A DNA stretch of 64,000 bases from UBA2357 sp002344625 (GTDB lineage: Bacteria; Pseudomonadota; Gammaproteobacteria; Burkholderiales; Rhodocyclaceae), in assembly GCA_937995335.1 (NCBI GenBank), contig CALKIH010000053.1:186001-250000 (forward strand), given 5' to 3'. Shown here one piece after another: positions 18,839 to 27,841 of the stretch. The notes under the pieces are model-generated. The model searched no databases. It was given only the letters and a program-made list of their open reading frames with translations, and was not told where the DNA came from. The first letter of the stretch is position 1. Every line of letters begins with the position of its first letter. The position numbers and the translations under genes were made by a program.

Positions 18839-18888
18839 GCCTGCCTGACGGCGGAGCCGTTTCCGGATATCGCCGCCGGCCCCGGTCT

Positions 18889-20511
18889 TCAGACCCTGAA
18901 GTGTGATACCGCGGTCTGAAGGTCGGCGGCGAGGCGTTGCAGGCGGCGGGCGGCATCGAGCGTCGAGTCGATGGCTTGGTTGTTGTCTTTCGCCATGCGC
19001 GCAATCTCGTCGATGCTCATCGTGACCGTATCGCTGGAGCGACGCTGCGCCTCGGTGGCGCTCGCGATCGCGTCGAGTCCGGCACCGACCTCGACCACCA
19101 GGCCATTCGCCGCATCGAGCACCCCGGACACCACGCCCGCCGCCTCACGACTCGTTTCGAGGTGGCTCAGACCCCGCACGATCGACTGCTGGACCGCCGC
19201 CGACTGACGGGTGATCTCCTGGGTGATGGCATCGATCTCGCCAGCCGACCGGGCCGATTTTTCAGCAAGTTTGCGCACCTCGTCGGCGACCACCGCAAAG
19301 CCGCGTCCCTGCTCGCCGGCCCGCGCCGCCTCGATCGCGGCATTCAGCGCCAGCAGATTGGTCTGCTCGGCGATCTCGCGCACCTCCTGGGTCATGCCGG
19401 TGATCGACTGGGTCGACTTCACGAACGCCGACACCAGGTCAGCCATGTTCTGGACGGCCTGCTCGACATGTGCGACCTCGCCGATCAGGTGCTGAAGACT
19501 CGCCTGGCCCTCATTGGATCGCGCCAGGCTCTCGCGCGATTTTGCCCGCACATGCTCGGTACTCGACGCGATATGGGTAATGTTGTCGGCCAGGCCCTCG
19601 ACTGCCGCGGCTGCGCTCGCCGACTGCTCGTTCTGACGGTGCGAGCTCTTCGCGACACTCTCGGCGTTGTCTACCAGGCCGCCGGCGGAACTGGTGACCG
19701 CGCTGGCGGAATTGCCGACCTGGCGCACCAGGTCGGCGATCGTACCGAGCATCTTGTTGAACACCCCGGCGGTCCTGCCGATCTCGTCGTCACCCTCGGC
19801 CGACAGGCGGCGGGTAAGATCGCCGCCGCCCTGGGCGATCTCGGCAAGACTGCCCGACAGGTGCGACAACGGGTTGACCACCACGCGGCGAATGAAGAAG
19901 TACACGAAGAACAGCAGCGGCAAGGATGCCAGCACCGCGAACACGATGCTCTCGTTGCGCAGGCTGGTGACCGCCTGATTGACCTGGTCGAGCGAAACCC
20001 GCATCGACACGACGCCCAGCGGCGTTCCCTCCGGCACCTGATGACAGGCGATGCAATCCTTGCCGAGATAATTGGTGCTGGCCAGCGACGGGATCACGGC
20101 ACGCAGATGCTCGCCGTGGGCCGTATCGGACTCGACCCGGATCACCGTCTTGCCCGAGGTCATGACCTCGTGCTCGAGCGCGTCCGGGGCCACGTTGCCC
20201 GCGGAGCCGGGACCGAAAATCTGCGTCACCCCGTCGGCGCGCAGCACCCGCAGTCCGCGCACGACCGACAGCTCCTGGATCTGGTCGAGAAACACGTCGC
20301 GCTGCGCGACCGTCCCGGTAATCATCATCCCGGTCAGGCCCGCCATGGTCATCTCGTTGATCGTGCGGGCAAACTCCTCGGCCTGCCTCACCGCATTCTC
20401 GCGATTGCTCCTGGTCTCCCAGGCAATCATGCTGCCCCAGGCAATCACCAGCATCAGCCAGATCACGCCGGTAAGGCGCACCCAGATCGGGGTATCGGAC
20501 AGACGACGCAT
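18889..20511 (-). CDS. Methyl-accepting chemotaxis protein with haem-c motif in the sensor domain
   Basis: A 540-residue chemoreceptor. Order: membrane helix near residues 12-32, a periplasmic sensor domain to about residue 185, second helix (FAVLASLPLLFFVYFFI), HAMP, and the signalling hairpin with the conserved tip EIAEQTNLLALNAAIEAARA. The sensor domain carries CIACH (Cys153, Cys156, His157), a canonical covalent haem-c attachment motif in an exported domain. This points to redox or gas sensing. The start at 20511 has AGGAG 7 bases before it; an in-frame ATG ten codons upstream lacks one. No che genes are nearby. It converges with htrA. Confidence 0.93.
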   Translation of the reverse strand: MRRLSDTPIWVRLTGVIWLMLVIAWGSMIAWETRSNRENAVRQAEEFARTINEMTMAGLTGMMITGTVAQRDVFLDQIQELSVVRGLRVLRADGVTQIFGPGSAGNVAPDALEHEVMTSGKTVIRVESDTAHGEHLRAVIPSLASTNYLGKDCIACHQVPEGTPLGVVSMRVSLDQVNQAVTSLRNESIVFAVLASLPLLFFVYFFIRRVVVNPLSHLSGSLAEIAQGGGDLTRRLSAEGDDEIGRTAGVFNKMLGTIADLVRQVGNSASAVTSSAGGLVDNAESVAKSSHRQNEQSASAAAAVEGLADNITHIASSTEHVRAKSRESLARSNEGQASLQHLIGEVAHVEQAVQNMADLVSAFVKSTQSITGMTQEVREIAEQTNLLALNAAIEAARAGEQGRGFAVVADEVRKLAEKSARSAGEIDAITQEITRQSAAVQQSIVRGLSHLETSREAAGVVSGVLDAANGLVVEVGAGLDAIASATEAQRRSSDTVTMSIDEIARMAKDNNQAIDSTLDAARRLQRLAADLQTAVSHFRV

Positions 20512-20794
20512 TTTGCTCTCCTGCTGCCGACGCCAAGCCACGCCAGCCGATTGAACGCATTTCTAACACTTGCTGACTATTCTACGGCCTCGCGATTACC
20601 GGACTTGAGCACGATTTGAGGTGTTTTGCGACAAACAAGGCCGACCGGGCCCTGTAAACCGCGCTTTAGACAATGATAATATGATCGTTTATTGATATTT
20701 ATTGCCGGCAATGGAACGTTTTGCATCGCAGCAAAGTCCACCCCACCCGGCATACGCCACAACTTCGCAACATCAACCAACCTGGAGTTCGCAT

Positions 20795-21268
20795 ATGAAG
20801 AAGAAACTGACCAGCGCCGCACTCGGCCTTTTCGCGCTGACACTCGCCACCACGGCTTCGGCCCAGTCGAATGAGGACATGATCAAATACCGCCAGTCCG
20901 GCTACGCCTTCATGGCGTGGAACATGGGCAAGATCAAGGCGCAAGTGGTCGATGGCTCGGTACCCTTCGATCAGGGCCAGGTGCTCGCGGCGGCAAGCGT
21001 CATCGCCGCAACCGCCAACTCGGGCATGGGCGCGCTCTACGGCCCGGGCACCGACAGCGGCAGCGGCTGGAAGCCGACCCGCCTCAAGAGTGCATTCTTC
21101 ACCGACGGCGACAAGGTTCGCGACATCGCGGTGAATTTCATGCAACAGGCCAACCAGCTTCAGGAAGTCGCCGCCACCGGCGACAAGGCTGCGATCGCAG
21201 CCCAGTTCGGCGAGGTCGGCAAAGCCTGCAAGGCCTGTCACGACAACTACCGCGGCCCAGAGAAGTAA
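20795..21268 (+). CDS. Cytochrome c'
   Basis: A 157-residue periplasmic cytochrome. A signal peptide ends at TASA/Q (residues 1-23), followed by a four-helix bundle with the C-terminal haem site CKACH (Cys145, Cys148, His149) and the family's typical DNYR following it. Cytochromes c' have five-coordinate haem that binds NO and CO and are common in denitrifiers, where they help resist NO. GGAG lies 8 bases before the ATG. The upstream region is unusually AT-rich (about 20660-20700), where the promoter should be. It converges with the cytochrome b561 gene. Confidence 0.95.
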   Translation: MKKKLTSAALGLFALTLATTASAQSNEDMIKYRQSGYAFMAWNMGKIKAQVVDGSVPFDQGQVLAAASVIAATANSGMGALYGPGTDSGSGWKPTRLKSAFFTDGDKVRDIAVNFMQQANQLQEVAATGDKAAIAAQFGEVGKACKACHDNYRGPEK

Positions 21269-21279
21269 GTCGCGCCCCC

Positions 21280-21309
21280 AGAGTGCGCGCCGGCCACGGC
21301 GCGCACTCT
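21280..21309. terminator. Hairpin between convergent cytochrome genes
   Basis: The arms AGAGTGCGCGCC and GGCGCGCACTCT pair perfectly around a six-base loop (GGCCAC). The hairpin sits between the stop of cytochrome c' and the stop of the cytochrome b561 gene, which converge. There is no clear T-run, so termination may rely on the hairpin alone or on Rho. Confidence 0.6.
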
Positions 21310-21311
21310 GA

Positions 21312-22001
21312 TCACCACCCGAGCGCCGGCGGGGGAGGCGGTGGCGGCGGAACGAGCGCGCCGCTCGTCGCCCACAGCGCCGCGCCCGCAATCACGACCG
21401 CCGCCGCGAAAGCGATCAGACCGCCTCCCCGGGCGGATTCGAGCGCGGGATCGGTCACCGCCTTGCGGCCCACCACCATCGGTTTGACCAGGTTGTCGCC
21501 GCGGACATGGGCGTAATAGAGCACCGCCGCCACATGCAGCCCCACCAGGCCATAGATGAACCATTCGGCCTGGCGATGCCAGTCGCTCAGCAGATTGCTG
21601 GCATCGGTGGATACCAGCGCCGCCAGCGGACCACGAAACGCGATGTCGTCGTTTGCGAACAGCCCGGTCGTGGCCTGGAACCCGGTGAGCGCGAGCAGCG
21701 CCAGCACCGACAGGGCACCCAGCGGGTTATGACCGATACCGCGCCAGCGGCCCTGCAGATAGGCGCGTATCGCGCCCGGACCACGCACGAAGTGGGTGAA
21801 TCGCGCCGTGGTCGAGCCCACCACGCCCCACACCAGGCGAAACACGATCAGGCCAAAGATCAGATGCCCCAGGCGCCCGTGCCATTCCATTGCGTTGCCG
21901 CCGACCTTGGCCGCCACGATCGCGGCCACCATCAACACGAACAACAGCCAGTGAAACAGCCGCGTGGGCAGGTCCCACACCCGAATCGTCCTTTCACTCA
22001 T
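21312..22001 (-). CDS. Cytochrome b561-type membrane protein
   Basis: A 229-residue di-haem b-type cytochrome. The N-terminus RVWDLPTRLFHWLL and the HGRLGHLIFGLIVFRLVWG segment are typical, with four main helices and histidines placed for haem binding (also near HRQAEWFIYGLVGLHV). A fifth hydrophobic segment leads to a tail of eight consecutive prolines. Such proteins pass electrons across the inner membrane, often to or from a soluble cytochrome c. The convergent cytochrome c' gene is a plausible partner; the two families are often paired. The proline tail is unusual. Confidence 0.9.
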   Translation of the reverse strand: MSERTIRVWDLPTRLFHWLLFVLMVAAIVAAKVGGNAMEWHGRLGHLIFGLIVFRLVWGVVGSTTARFTHFVRGPGAIRAYLQGRWRGIGHNPLGALSVLALLALTGFQATTGLFANDDIAFRGPLAALVSTDASNLLSDWHRQAEWFIYGLVGLHVAAVLYYAHVRGDNLVKPMVVGRKAVTDPALESARGGGLIAFAAAVVIAGAALWATSGALVPPPPPPPPALGW

Positions 22002-22091
22002 TACCCGCTCTCCTATCCAGTTTCCACGGATCCGGGCTTCCGTGCCCGACCCGGAATCGATACATGCCGCCCCGCCCCGCGACCTGGCGCC

Positions 22092-25000
22092 TCAACCCGC
22101 CCGTAGCAGCACCGCGCGCCGGTCGGCAAGAAATGCCGCCAGAATTCTGAGCGTATGCGAGCGCCCATGCCCCGCCTGGGCCCCGATCGGCCCCTCCGCG
22201 ACCACCTCGCCACCGTTCTCGCCCCCTTCCGGCCCGAGGTCGATCAACCAGTCCGCCTCGGCGATGACATCGAGATCATGCTCGATCACCAGCACGGTGT
22301 GTCCCGCATCGACCAGGCGATGCAGCACATGGATCAGTTTTTCGACATCGGCCATGTGCAAGCCGACCGTGGGCTCGTCGAGCACATACAGCGTATGCCG
22401 GTCTGGTGGCAGCGGCATCGCGCCGGCCGCGACCGCGTCACCCGGGCGCGAGCGCACCTTTGCCAACTCGGTCACCAGCTTGATCCGCTGGGCCTCGCCA
22501 CCCGACAGGGTCGGGCTGGGTTGCCCCAGGGTGAGATAGCCCAGTCCGACATCCTGAAGCAGCTTCAGCGGATGACTGATCGCCGGATGGGCGGCGAAGA
22601 ATTCGACCGCATCGTCGACCGGCAGCGCCAGCACATCGGCGACGGATTTGCCCCGCCATTCGACGGCCAGCGTCTCGACATTGAAACGACCGCCCCCGCA
22701 GGCCTCGCATGGGAGTTTCACGTCGGGCAGAAAGTTCATTTCGACCGTGATCCGGCCTTGGCCCTCGCACACCGGACAACGCCCGGCCCCGGTGTTGAAC
22801 GAGAAGCGCGACGCATTCCAGCCGCGCGTGCGGGCATCGAACGTGTCGGCGAACAGCTTGCGAATCGCATCCCAGAAACCCACATAGGTCGCCGGGCACG
22901 AGCGCGGCGTCTTGCCGATCGGGGTCTGGTCGACTTCGAGCACCCGGCCCACCGCCGCCCAGCCCTCGAGCGCGGCGCACCCCGTCAAACTGGGCGACGG
23001 CGCGCCATGCGCGGCGAGCTGCGCGCGCAGGTTGGCCAGCAGCACGTCACGCGCCAGCGTCGATTTGCCCGACCCCGACACGCCGGTCACCACGGTGAGC
23101 CGCGCCAGCGGCACGCGCGCGCTGACCGCCTTGAGGTTGTGCAGGCTGGCACCGCGCACGACGATGGCGGGGTGCGCATCGTCGACCGCGCGCACCGGAC
23201 CGAGCGGATGCTGGAGCGGCGCGCGCAGGCATTGCCCGGTCGCCGAGCCGGGCGCCGCGATCAGATCCGCCAGCCGCCCCTCGGCCATCACCTCGCCCCC
23301 TCGCACACCGGCGCCGGGGCCGAGATCGATGACATGGTCGGCGCGCCGGATGGTGTCCTCATCGTGCTCGACCACCAGCAGCGTGTTGCCGCGGTCGCGC
23401 AAGGCCTCGAGCGTGTCGAGCAGCAACTGGTTGTCGCGCGGATGCAGGCCGATGGTCGGCTCGTCGAGGATGTAGCACACGCCGCGCAGGTTCGACCCCA
23501 GTTGCGCCGCCAGGCGAATGCGCTGCGCCTCGCCGCCGGACAGCGTGGGTGCCCCCCGGTCCAGCGCAAGATACCCCAGGCCGACCTTGTGGAGAAAATC
23601 GAGCCGGCCGCGGATCTCGCTCACCAGGTCGCGGCCGATCTCGAGCTCGCGCCCCACGAGCGCGAGACCGGCGAAGAACGCGATCCCGCGCTCGACCGAC
23701 AACGCCGACAAACGGTCGATGCCCAGCCCGCGAAAACGCACCGCGCGCGCGACCGGGTTGAGGCGTGCGCCGTCGCAGCTCGGGCAGATTTCGCCATCCG
23801 CGTCGGCCAGGCCTTCCGCATCGCCCAGATCGAGCGCATCCGGGTCTTCGACCCGTCCGCCGATCTTCACGCCGGTGCCATAGCAGCTCGGGCACCAGCC
23901 ATGCTTGGCGTTGTACGAAAACAGGCGCGGATCGGGCTCGGGAAAACTGGTGCCGCAGCTCGGGCAGGCGCGCTTGGTCGAGAACGTCAGCGCCTGCGCC
24001 CCGACTTCGCCCAGCGCCAGCACCCTGACCACGCCCTTGCCATGTTCGAGCGCGTCGTGCAGATGCGCACGCAGGCTGGCCTCGGTGGCCGCCGCCGGCA
24101 CCAGCATGCCCACCGGCAGCTCGATGTTGTGCTCCTTGTAGCGATCCAGGCGCGGCCACTTGCGGGTCGGCAGATAGTCGCCATCGACGCGCAGCTGCTC
24201 GAACCCCTTGTTGCGCGCCCACTTGGCCAGGTCGGTGTACAGGCCTTTGCGCGCCACCACCAGCGGCGCCAGGATCTCGATCGAGCGGCCGGCATAGTCG
24301 CGCATGATCTGGGCGCTGATCGCGTCGAAGCTCTGCGGCACCACCGCGACATCGCAGCCGGGGCAATACTGGGTGCCGAGCTTGACATACAGCAGGCGCA
24401 GAAAGGGCTGGATCTCGGTCAGGGTGCCGACCGTGCTCTTGCGCCCGCCACGACTCACACGCTGCTCGATCGCGACCGTCGGCGGAATGCCGAACAGCGC
24501 GTCGACGTCCGGCCGGCTGGCGGGCTGGGCGAACTGGCGCGCATAGGCATTGAGCGATTCGAGGTAGCGCCGCTGCCCTTCGCCGAACACGATGTCGAAC
24601 GCCAGCGTCGACTTGCCCGAACCGGACAGGCCGGTGATCACGGTGAACGTGTCGCGTGGAATGCTCAGGCTGACGTTCTTGAGGTTGTGCTCGCGCGCAT
24701 GCCGGATCTCGATCAGCGGCGGCGGCACGGCCCGATAGGTCGCCGCAACCTCGGCGACCCCGGGGCCGGACGCGCACCCAGTCGCGGCCTCGCCCGCCGC
24801 CTGCAAGGCTTCGACATACGCACGCAACGCCCGCCCGGTGTGGGAGCGGTCGCAAGCCATGACGGTCTCGGGCGGACCGGCCACCACCAGCTCGCCGCCT
24901 GCTTCACCACCCTCGGGCCCCAGGTCGATCAGCCAGTCCGCCGCCAGCAGCATATCGAGGTTGTGTTCGATCACCACCAGCGCATGGCCCGCGTCGAGCA

Positions 25001-27650
25001 GTTTCTCGAACGCGCGCAGCAACTGCGCGACATCCGAGAAGTGCAGCCCGGTGGTCGGCTCGTCGAACAGGAACAACAGCCGCTCGGGCACACCCGGCGC
25101 CACCCCGGCCCGCGGTTTCTTGCCCGCCAGCCGGCTGGCCTCGGCAAGATGGCCGGCCAGTTTCAGGCGCTGCGCTTCCCCGCCCGACAGGGTCGGCACC
25201 GGCTGGCCCAGGCGCAGGTATTCCAGCCCGACGTCGGCGAGCGGCGCAAGCGCCGCCTGCACCGCCTTCTGGTCGGCAAAGAACGCCAAGGCTTCGGAAA
25301 CGGTCATCGCGAGGACGTCGGCCACCGATTTGCCGCGCCAGTCGAGCGCCAGCACTTCCGGCCGATAGCGCTTGCCGTCACAGTCCGGACAGCGCAGGTA
25401 CACGTCGGACAGGAACTGCATCTCGACATGCTCGAAGCCCGAACCGGTGCAGGTGGGACAACGTCCGGTGCCGGAATTGAAGCTGAAGGTGCCGGGCGTA
25501 TAGCCAAGACTCTTGGCATCCGGCAGGTTGGCGAACAGTTTGCGGATCGCGTCCCAGGCGCCCACATGGCTCACCGGCATCGAGCGCGCGCTCTTGCCGA
25601 TCGGCGACTGGTCGACCATCACCACGCCGGCGAGGTGTTCGAGGCCCGCGAGTCCGCCATGGCTGCCGGGCGCCAGTTCGACCTGGCCCGGCTGGCCGAA
25701 CTGGCGCGCGAGCGCCGGGTACAGCACGTCCTGGATGAGCGTCGACTTGCCCGAACCCGAGACCCCGGATACGCACACCAGCTGCTGCAACGGAAAGCGC
25801 AAGTCGATACCGCGCAGGTTGTGCAGCCGCGCGCCGGCGAGCGCCAGCACCGGCGCGGCGGCGTCGACCGGGCGCGGCCGGCGGCCGGCATCCACGCGCT
25901 TGCGCCCGGCAAGATAGGCGCCGGTGATGGACTCGGGATTGGCGGCGATCACCGCCGGGGGAGCGAACGCCACGATCTCGCCGCCGCGTTCGCCCGGGCC
26001 CGGGCCGATGTCGAGCAAGCGGTCGGCGGCGAGCATCATCTGGGGATCGTGCTCGACCACCACCAGGGTGTTGCCCGCGTCGCGCAGCCGCGTCATCACC
26101 CCGAGGATGCGGTCGATGTCGCGCGGATGCAGACCGATCGAGGGCTCGTCGAGCACGAACAGCGTATTCACCAGCGAGGTGCCGAGCGCGGTGGTGAGAT
26201 TGATCCGCTGAACCTCGCCGCCGGACAGGGTCCGCGACTGGCGATCCAGGGTCAGGTAGGCGAGGCCGACATCGCCGAGATAGTCGAGGCGGCTGCGAAT
26301 CTCGGCCATCAGCAGCGCGGTGGCTTCATCCAGCTGCCCGGGCAACGCCAGTTCGGCGACGAAGCGCCGCACCCGGCTGATCGGCAGAGCCATCAGTTGA
26401 TGCACGGCGAGTGCCTCGCCGCCGCTGCCCAGGCGCCACAACAGGGCTTCGGGCTTGAGGCGCGCGCCGTGGCAGGCCGGGCATTCGGTATAGCTGCGGT
26501 AGCGCGACAGCAGCACCCGGATGTGCATCTTGTAGGCCTTGCTCTCCAGCCAGTCGAAGAAATGGCGCACGCCGTACCAGTAACGCGGCCATGAACTGTC
26601 CCAGTTCTTCCACTTGGCATCGCCCTCGAGCACCCATTGGCGGTGCTCGGGCGGCAGGTCGCGAAAGGGCACATCCATCGCCACGCCGGCCTTCTTCGCC
26701 ATCTTGGCCATGTCGTCCTGGCATTCACGAAAGCTCGCGGTCTGCCACGGTTTCACCGCGCCTTCGGCCAGGGTCTTCGACTCGTCCGGAATCACCAAGC
26801 CGAAATCGACCCCGATCACCCGCCCGAAGCCCCGGCAGGTTTCGCACGCGCCGATGGCCGAATTGAACGAGAACAGGCCCGGCGTGGGGTCGTTGTAGTG
26901 GATATCGCAATCCGGGCAATGCAGGTCGCGCGAATAACGCCATACCTGCTCGGCGCCGTCACCGAGCGCCCGCACCGCCATCCGGCCCTTGCCGTTGTGC
27001 AACGCGGTCTCGATCGCCTCGGCGATCCGGGCGGGCTCGGCGCCACTGCGCCGGAAGCGGTCCTGCACCACCTGCAACACATCGCCAGCAAGCGTGGATT
27101 CGCGCGCGTGCACGCGGGTATAGCCTTGCTGGTTCAGCAACGCGGCGATCTCGTCGTCGCTGAAACCCGCCGGCACCGGCACCGGAAAGGTCACGACCAG
27201 GCGCGGATCGTCGGCCGCGCTGCGCTCGGCCAGGCTGACGGCGATGCTTTGCGGGTCGTCGCGCCGCACCGGCTTGCCGCAGCCGCGACAGCACAAGTGT
27301 GCCGCCCGCGCGTACAGCAGCTTGAAGTGGTCGGCCAGTTCGGTCATCGTGCCGACGGTCGAGCGCGAGGTGCGGACCGGGTTGGTCTGGTCGATCGCGA
27401 TCGCGGGCGGCACGCCCTCGATGCGGTCGACTTGCGGACGGTCCATGCGGTCGAGAAACTGGCGCGCATAGGGCGAAAAGGTCTCGACATAGCGACGCTG
27501 ACCTTCGGCATAGAGCGTGTCGAACACCAGCGACGACTTTCCCGACCCCGAGACGCCGGTCACCACCGTCAGTTGATTGAGCGGGATATCGAGCGACAGA
27601 TTCTTGAGATTGTTCTGGCGGGCGCCGGTGATGCGGATCGAGTCGGACAT
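22092..27650 (-). CDS. uvrA: Double-length UvrA excinuclease subunit (two UvrA units fused)
   Basis: One uninterrupted reading frame of 1852 residues holds two complete UvrA-like halves. Four Walker A motifs are visible: GVSGSGKSS near residue 35, GVSGSGKST near 630, GLSGSGKST near 1008 and GVSGSGKST near 1525. Each has its LSGGE signature and DEP Walker B (LDEPSIGLH, FDEPTTGLH, LDEPTIGLH, LDEPTVGLH). CxxC zinc-finger modules recur in both halves. The second half starts near residue 975. A normal UvrA is about 940 residues and works as a dimer, so this looks like a covalent dimer. Similar long UvrA proteins are known in some beta- and gammaproteobacteria. It may replace or supplement a standard uvrA elsewhere. 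The start MSDSIRI at 27650 has AGG just upstream. Confidence 0.95.
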   Translation of the reverse strand: MSDSIRITGARQNNLKNLSLDIPLNQLTVVTGVSGSGKSSLVFDTLYAEGQRRYVETFSPYARQFLDRMDRPQVDRIEGVPPAIAIDQTNPVRTSRSTVGTMTELADHFKLLYARAAHLCCRGCGKPVRRDDPQSIAVSLAERSAADDPRLVVTFPVPVPAGFSDDEIAALLNQQGYTRVHARESTLAGDVLQVVQDRFRRSGAEPARIAEAIETALHNGKGRMAVRALGDGAEQVWRYSRDLHCPDCDIHYNDPTPGLFSFNSAIGACETCRGFGRVIGVDFGLVIPDESKTLAEGAVKPWQTASFRECQDDMAKMAKKAGVAMDVPFRDLPPEHRQWVLEGDAKWKNWDSSWPRYWYGVRHFFDWLESKAYKMHIRVLLSRYRSYTECPACHGARLKPEALLWRLGSGGEALAVHQLMALPISRVRRFVAELALPGQLDEATALLMAEIRSRLDYLGDVGLAYLTLDRQSRTLSGGEVQRINLTTALGTSLVNTLFVLDEPSIGLHPRDIDRILGVMTRLRDAGNTLVVVEHDPQMMLAADRLLDIGPGPGERGGEIVAFAPPAVIAANPESITGAYLAGRKRVDAGRRPRPVDAAAPVLALAGARLHNLRGIDLRFPLQQLVCVSGVSGSGKSTLIQDVLYPALARQFGQPGQVELAPGSHGGLAGLEHLAGVVMVDQSPIGKSARSMPVSHVGAWDAIRKLFANLPDAKSLGYTPGTFSFNSGTGRCPTCTGSGFEHVEMQFLSDVYLRCPDCDGKRYRPEVLALDWRGKSVADVLAMTVSEALAFFADQKAVQAALAPLADVGLEYLRLGQPVPTLSGGEAQRLKLAGHLAEASRLAGKKPRAGVAPGVPERLLFLFDEPTTGLHFSDVAQLLRAFEKLLDAGHALVVIEHNLDMLLAADWLIDLGPEGGEAGGELVVAGPPETVMACDRSHTGRALRAYVEALQAAGEAATGCASGPGVAEVAATYRAVPPPLIEIRHAREHNLKNVSLSIPRDTFTVITGLSGSGKSTLAFDIVFGEGQRRYLESLNAYARQFAQPASRPDVDALFGIPPTVAIEQRVSRGGRKSTVGTLTEIQPFLRLLYVKLGTQYCPGCDVAVVPQSFDAISAQIMRDYAGRSIEILAPLVVARKGLYTDLAKWARNKGFEQLRVDGDYLPTRKWPRLDRYKEHNIELPVGMLVPAAATEASLRAHLHDALEHGKGVVRVLALGEVGAQALTFSTKRACPSCGTSFPEPDPRLFSYNAKHGWCPSCYGTGVKIGGRVEDPDALDLGDAEGLADADGEICPSCDGARLNPVARAVRFRGLGIDRLSALSVERGIAFFAGLALVGRELEIGRDLVSEIRGRLDFLHKVGLGYLALDRGAPTLSGGEAQRIRLAAQLGSNLRGVCYILDEPTIGLHPRDNQLLLDTLEALRDRGNTLLVVEHDEDTIRRADHVIDLGPGAGVRGGEVMAEGRLADLIAAPGSATGQCLRAPLQHPLGPVRAVDDAHPAIVVRGASLHNLKAVSARVPLARLTVVTGVSGSGKSTLARDVLLANLRAQLAAHGAPSPSLTGCAALEGWAAVGRVLEVDQTPIGKTPRSCPATYVGFWDAIRKLFADTFDARTRGWNASRFSFNTGAGRCPVCEGQGRITVEMNFLPDVKLPCEACGGGRFNVETLAVEWRGKSVADVLALPVDDAVEFFAAHPAISHPLKLLQDVGLGYLTLGQPSPTLSGGEAQRIKLVTELAKVRSRPGDAVAAGAMPLPPDRHTLYVLDEPTVGLHMADVEKLIHVLHRLVDAGHTVLVIEHDLDVIAEADWLIDLGPEGGENGGEVVAEGPIGAQAGHGRSHTLRILAAFLADRRAVLLRAG

Positions 27651-27841
27651 GGGGCCTGGCAAACAGTGTGGGAACCGACTCGGATTCTAGCTGGGCCACG
27701 GGCGTTCCACCCGGGGTGTTTCACCACCGCCGACCGCGGGCTGCAGGGTGCCCGCCCATTCGTGTAACAGGATATCGGGTAGAGTGGCGGCCCGAAGCGC
27801 GTGACCGCGCGTCGGCATCCCAACTTTCCGTGCGCTCACTC

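Noticed and set aside
22155..26594. A 1479-codon open frame on the plus strand
   Set aside because: It lies wholly antisense to uvrA, is rich in Arg, His, Gln and Ala, has no recognisable motif and is a by-product of GC-rich codons on the other strand.
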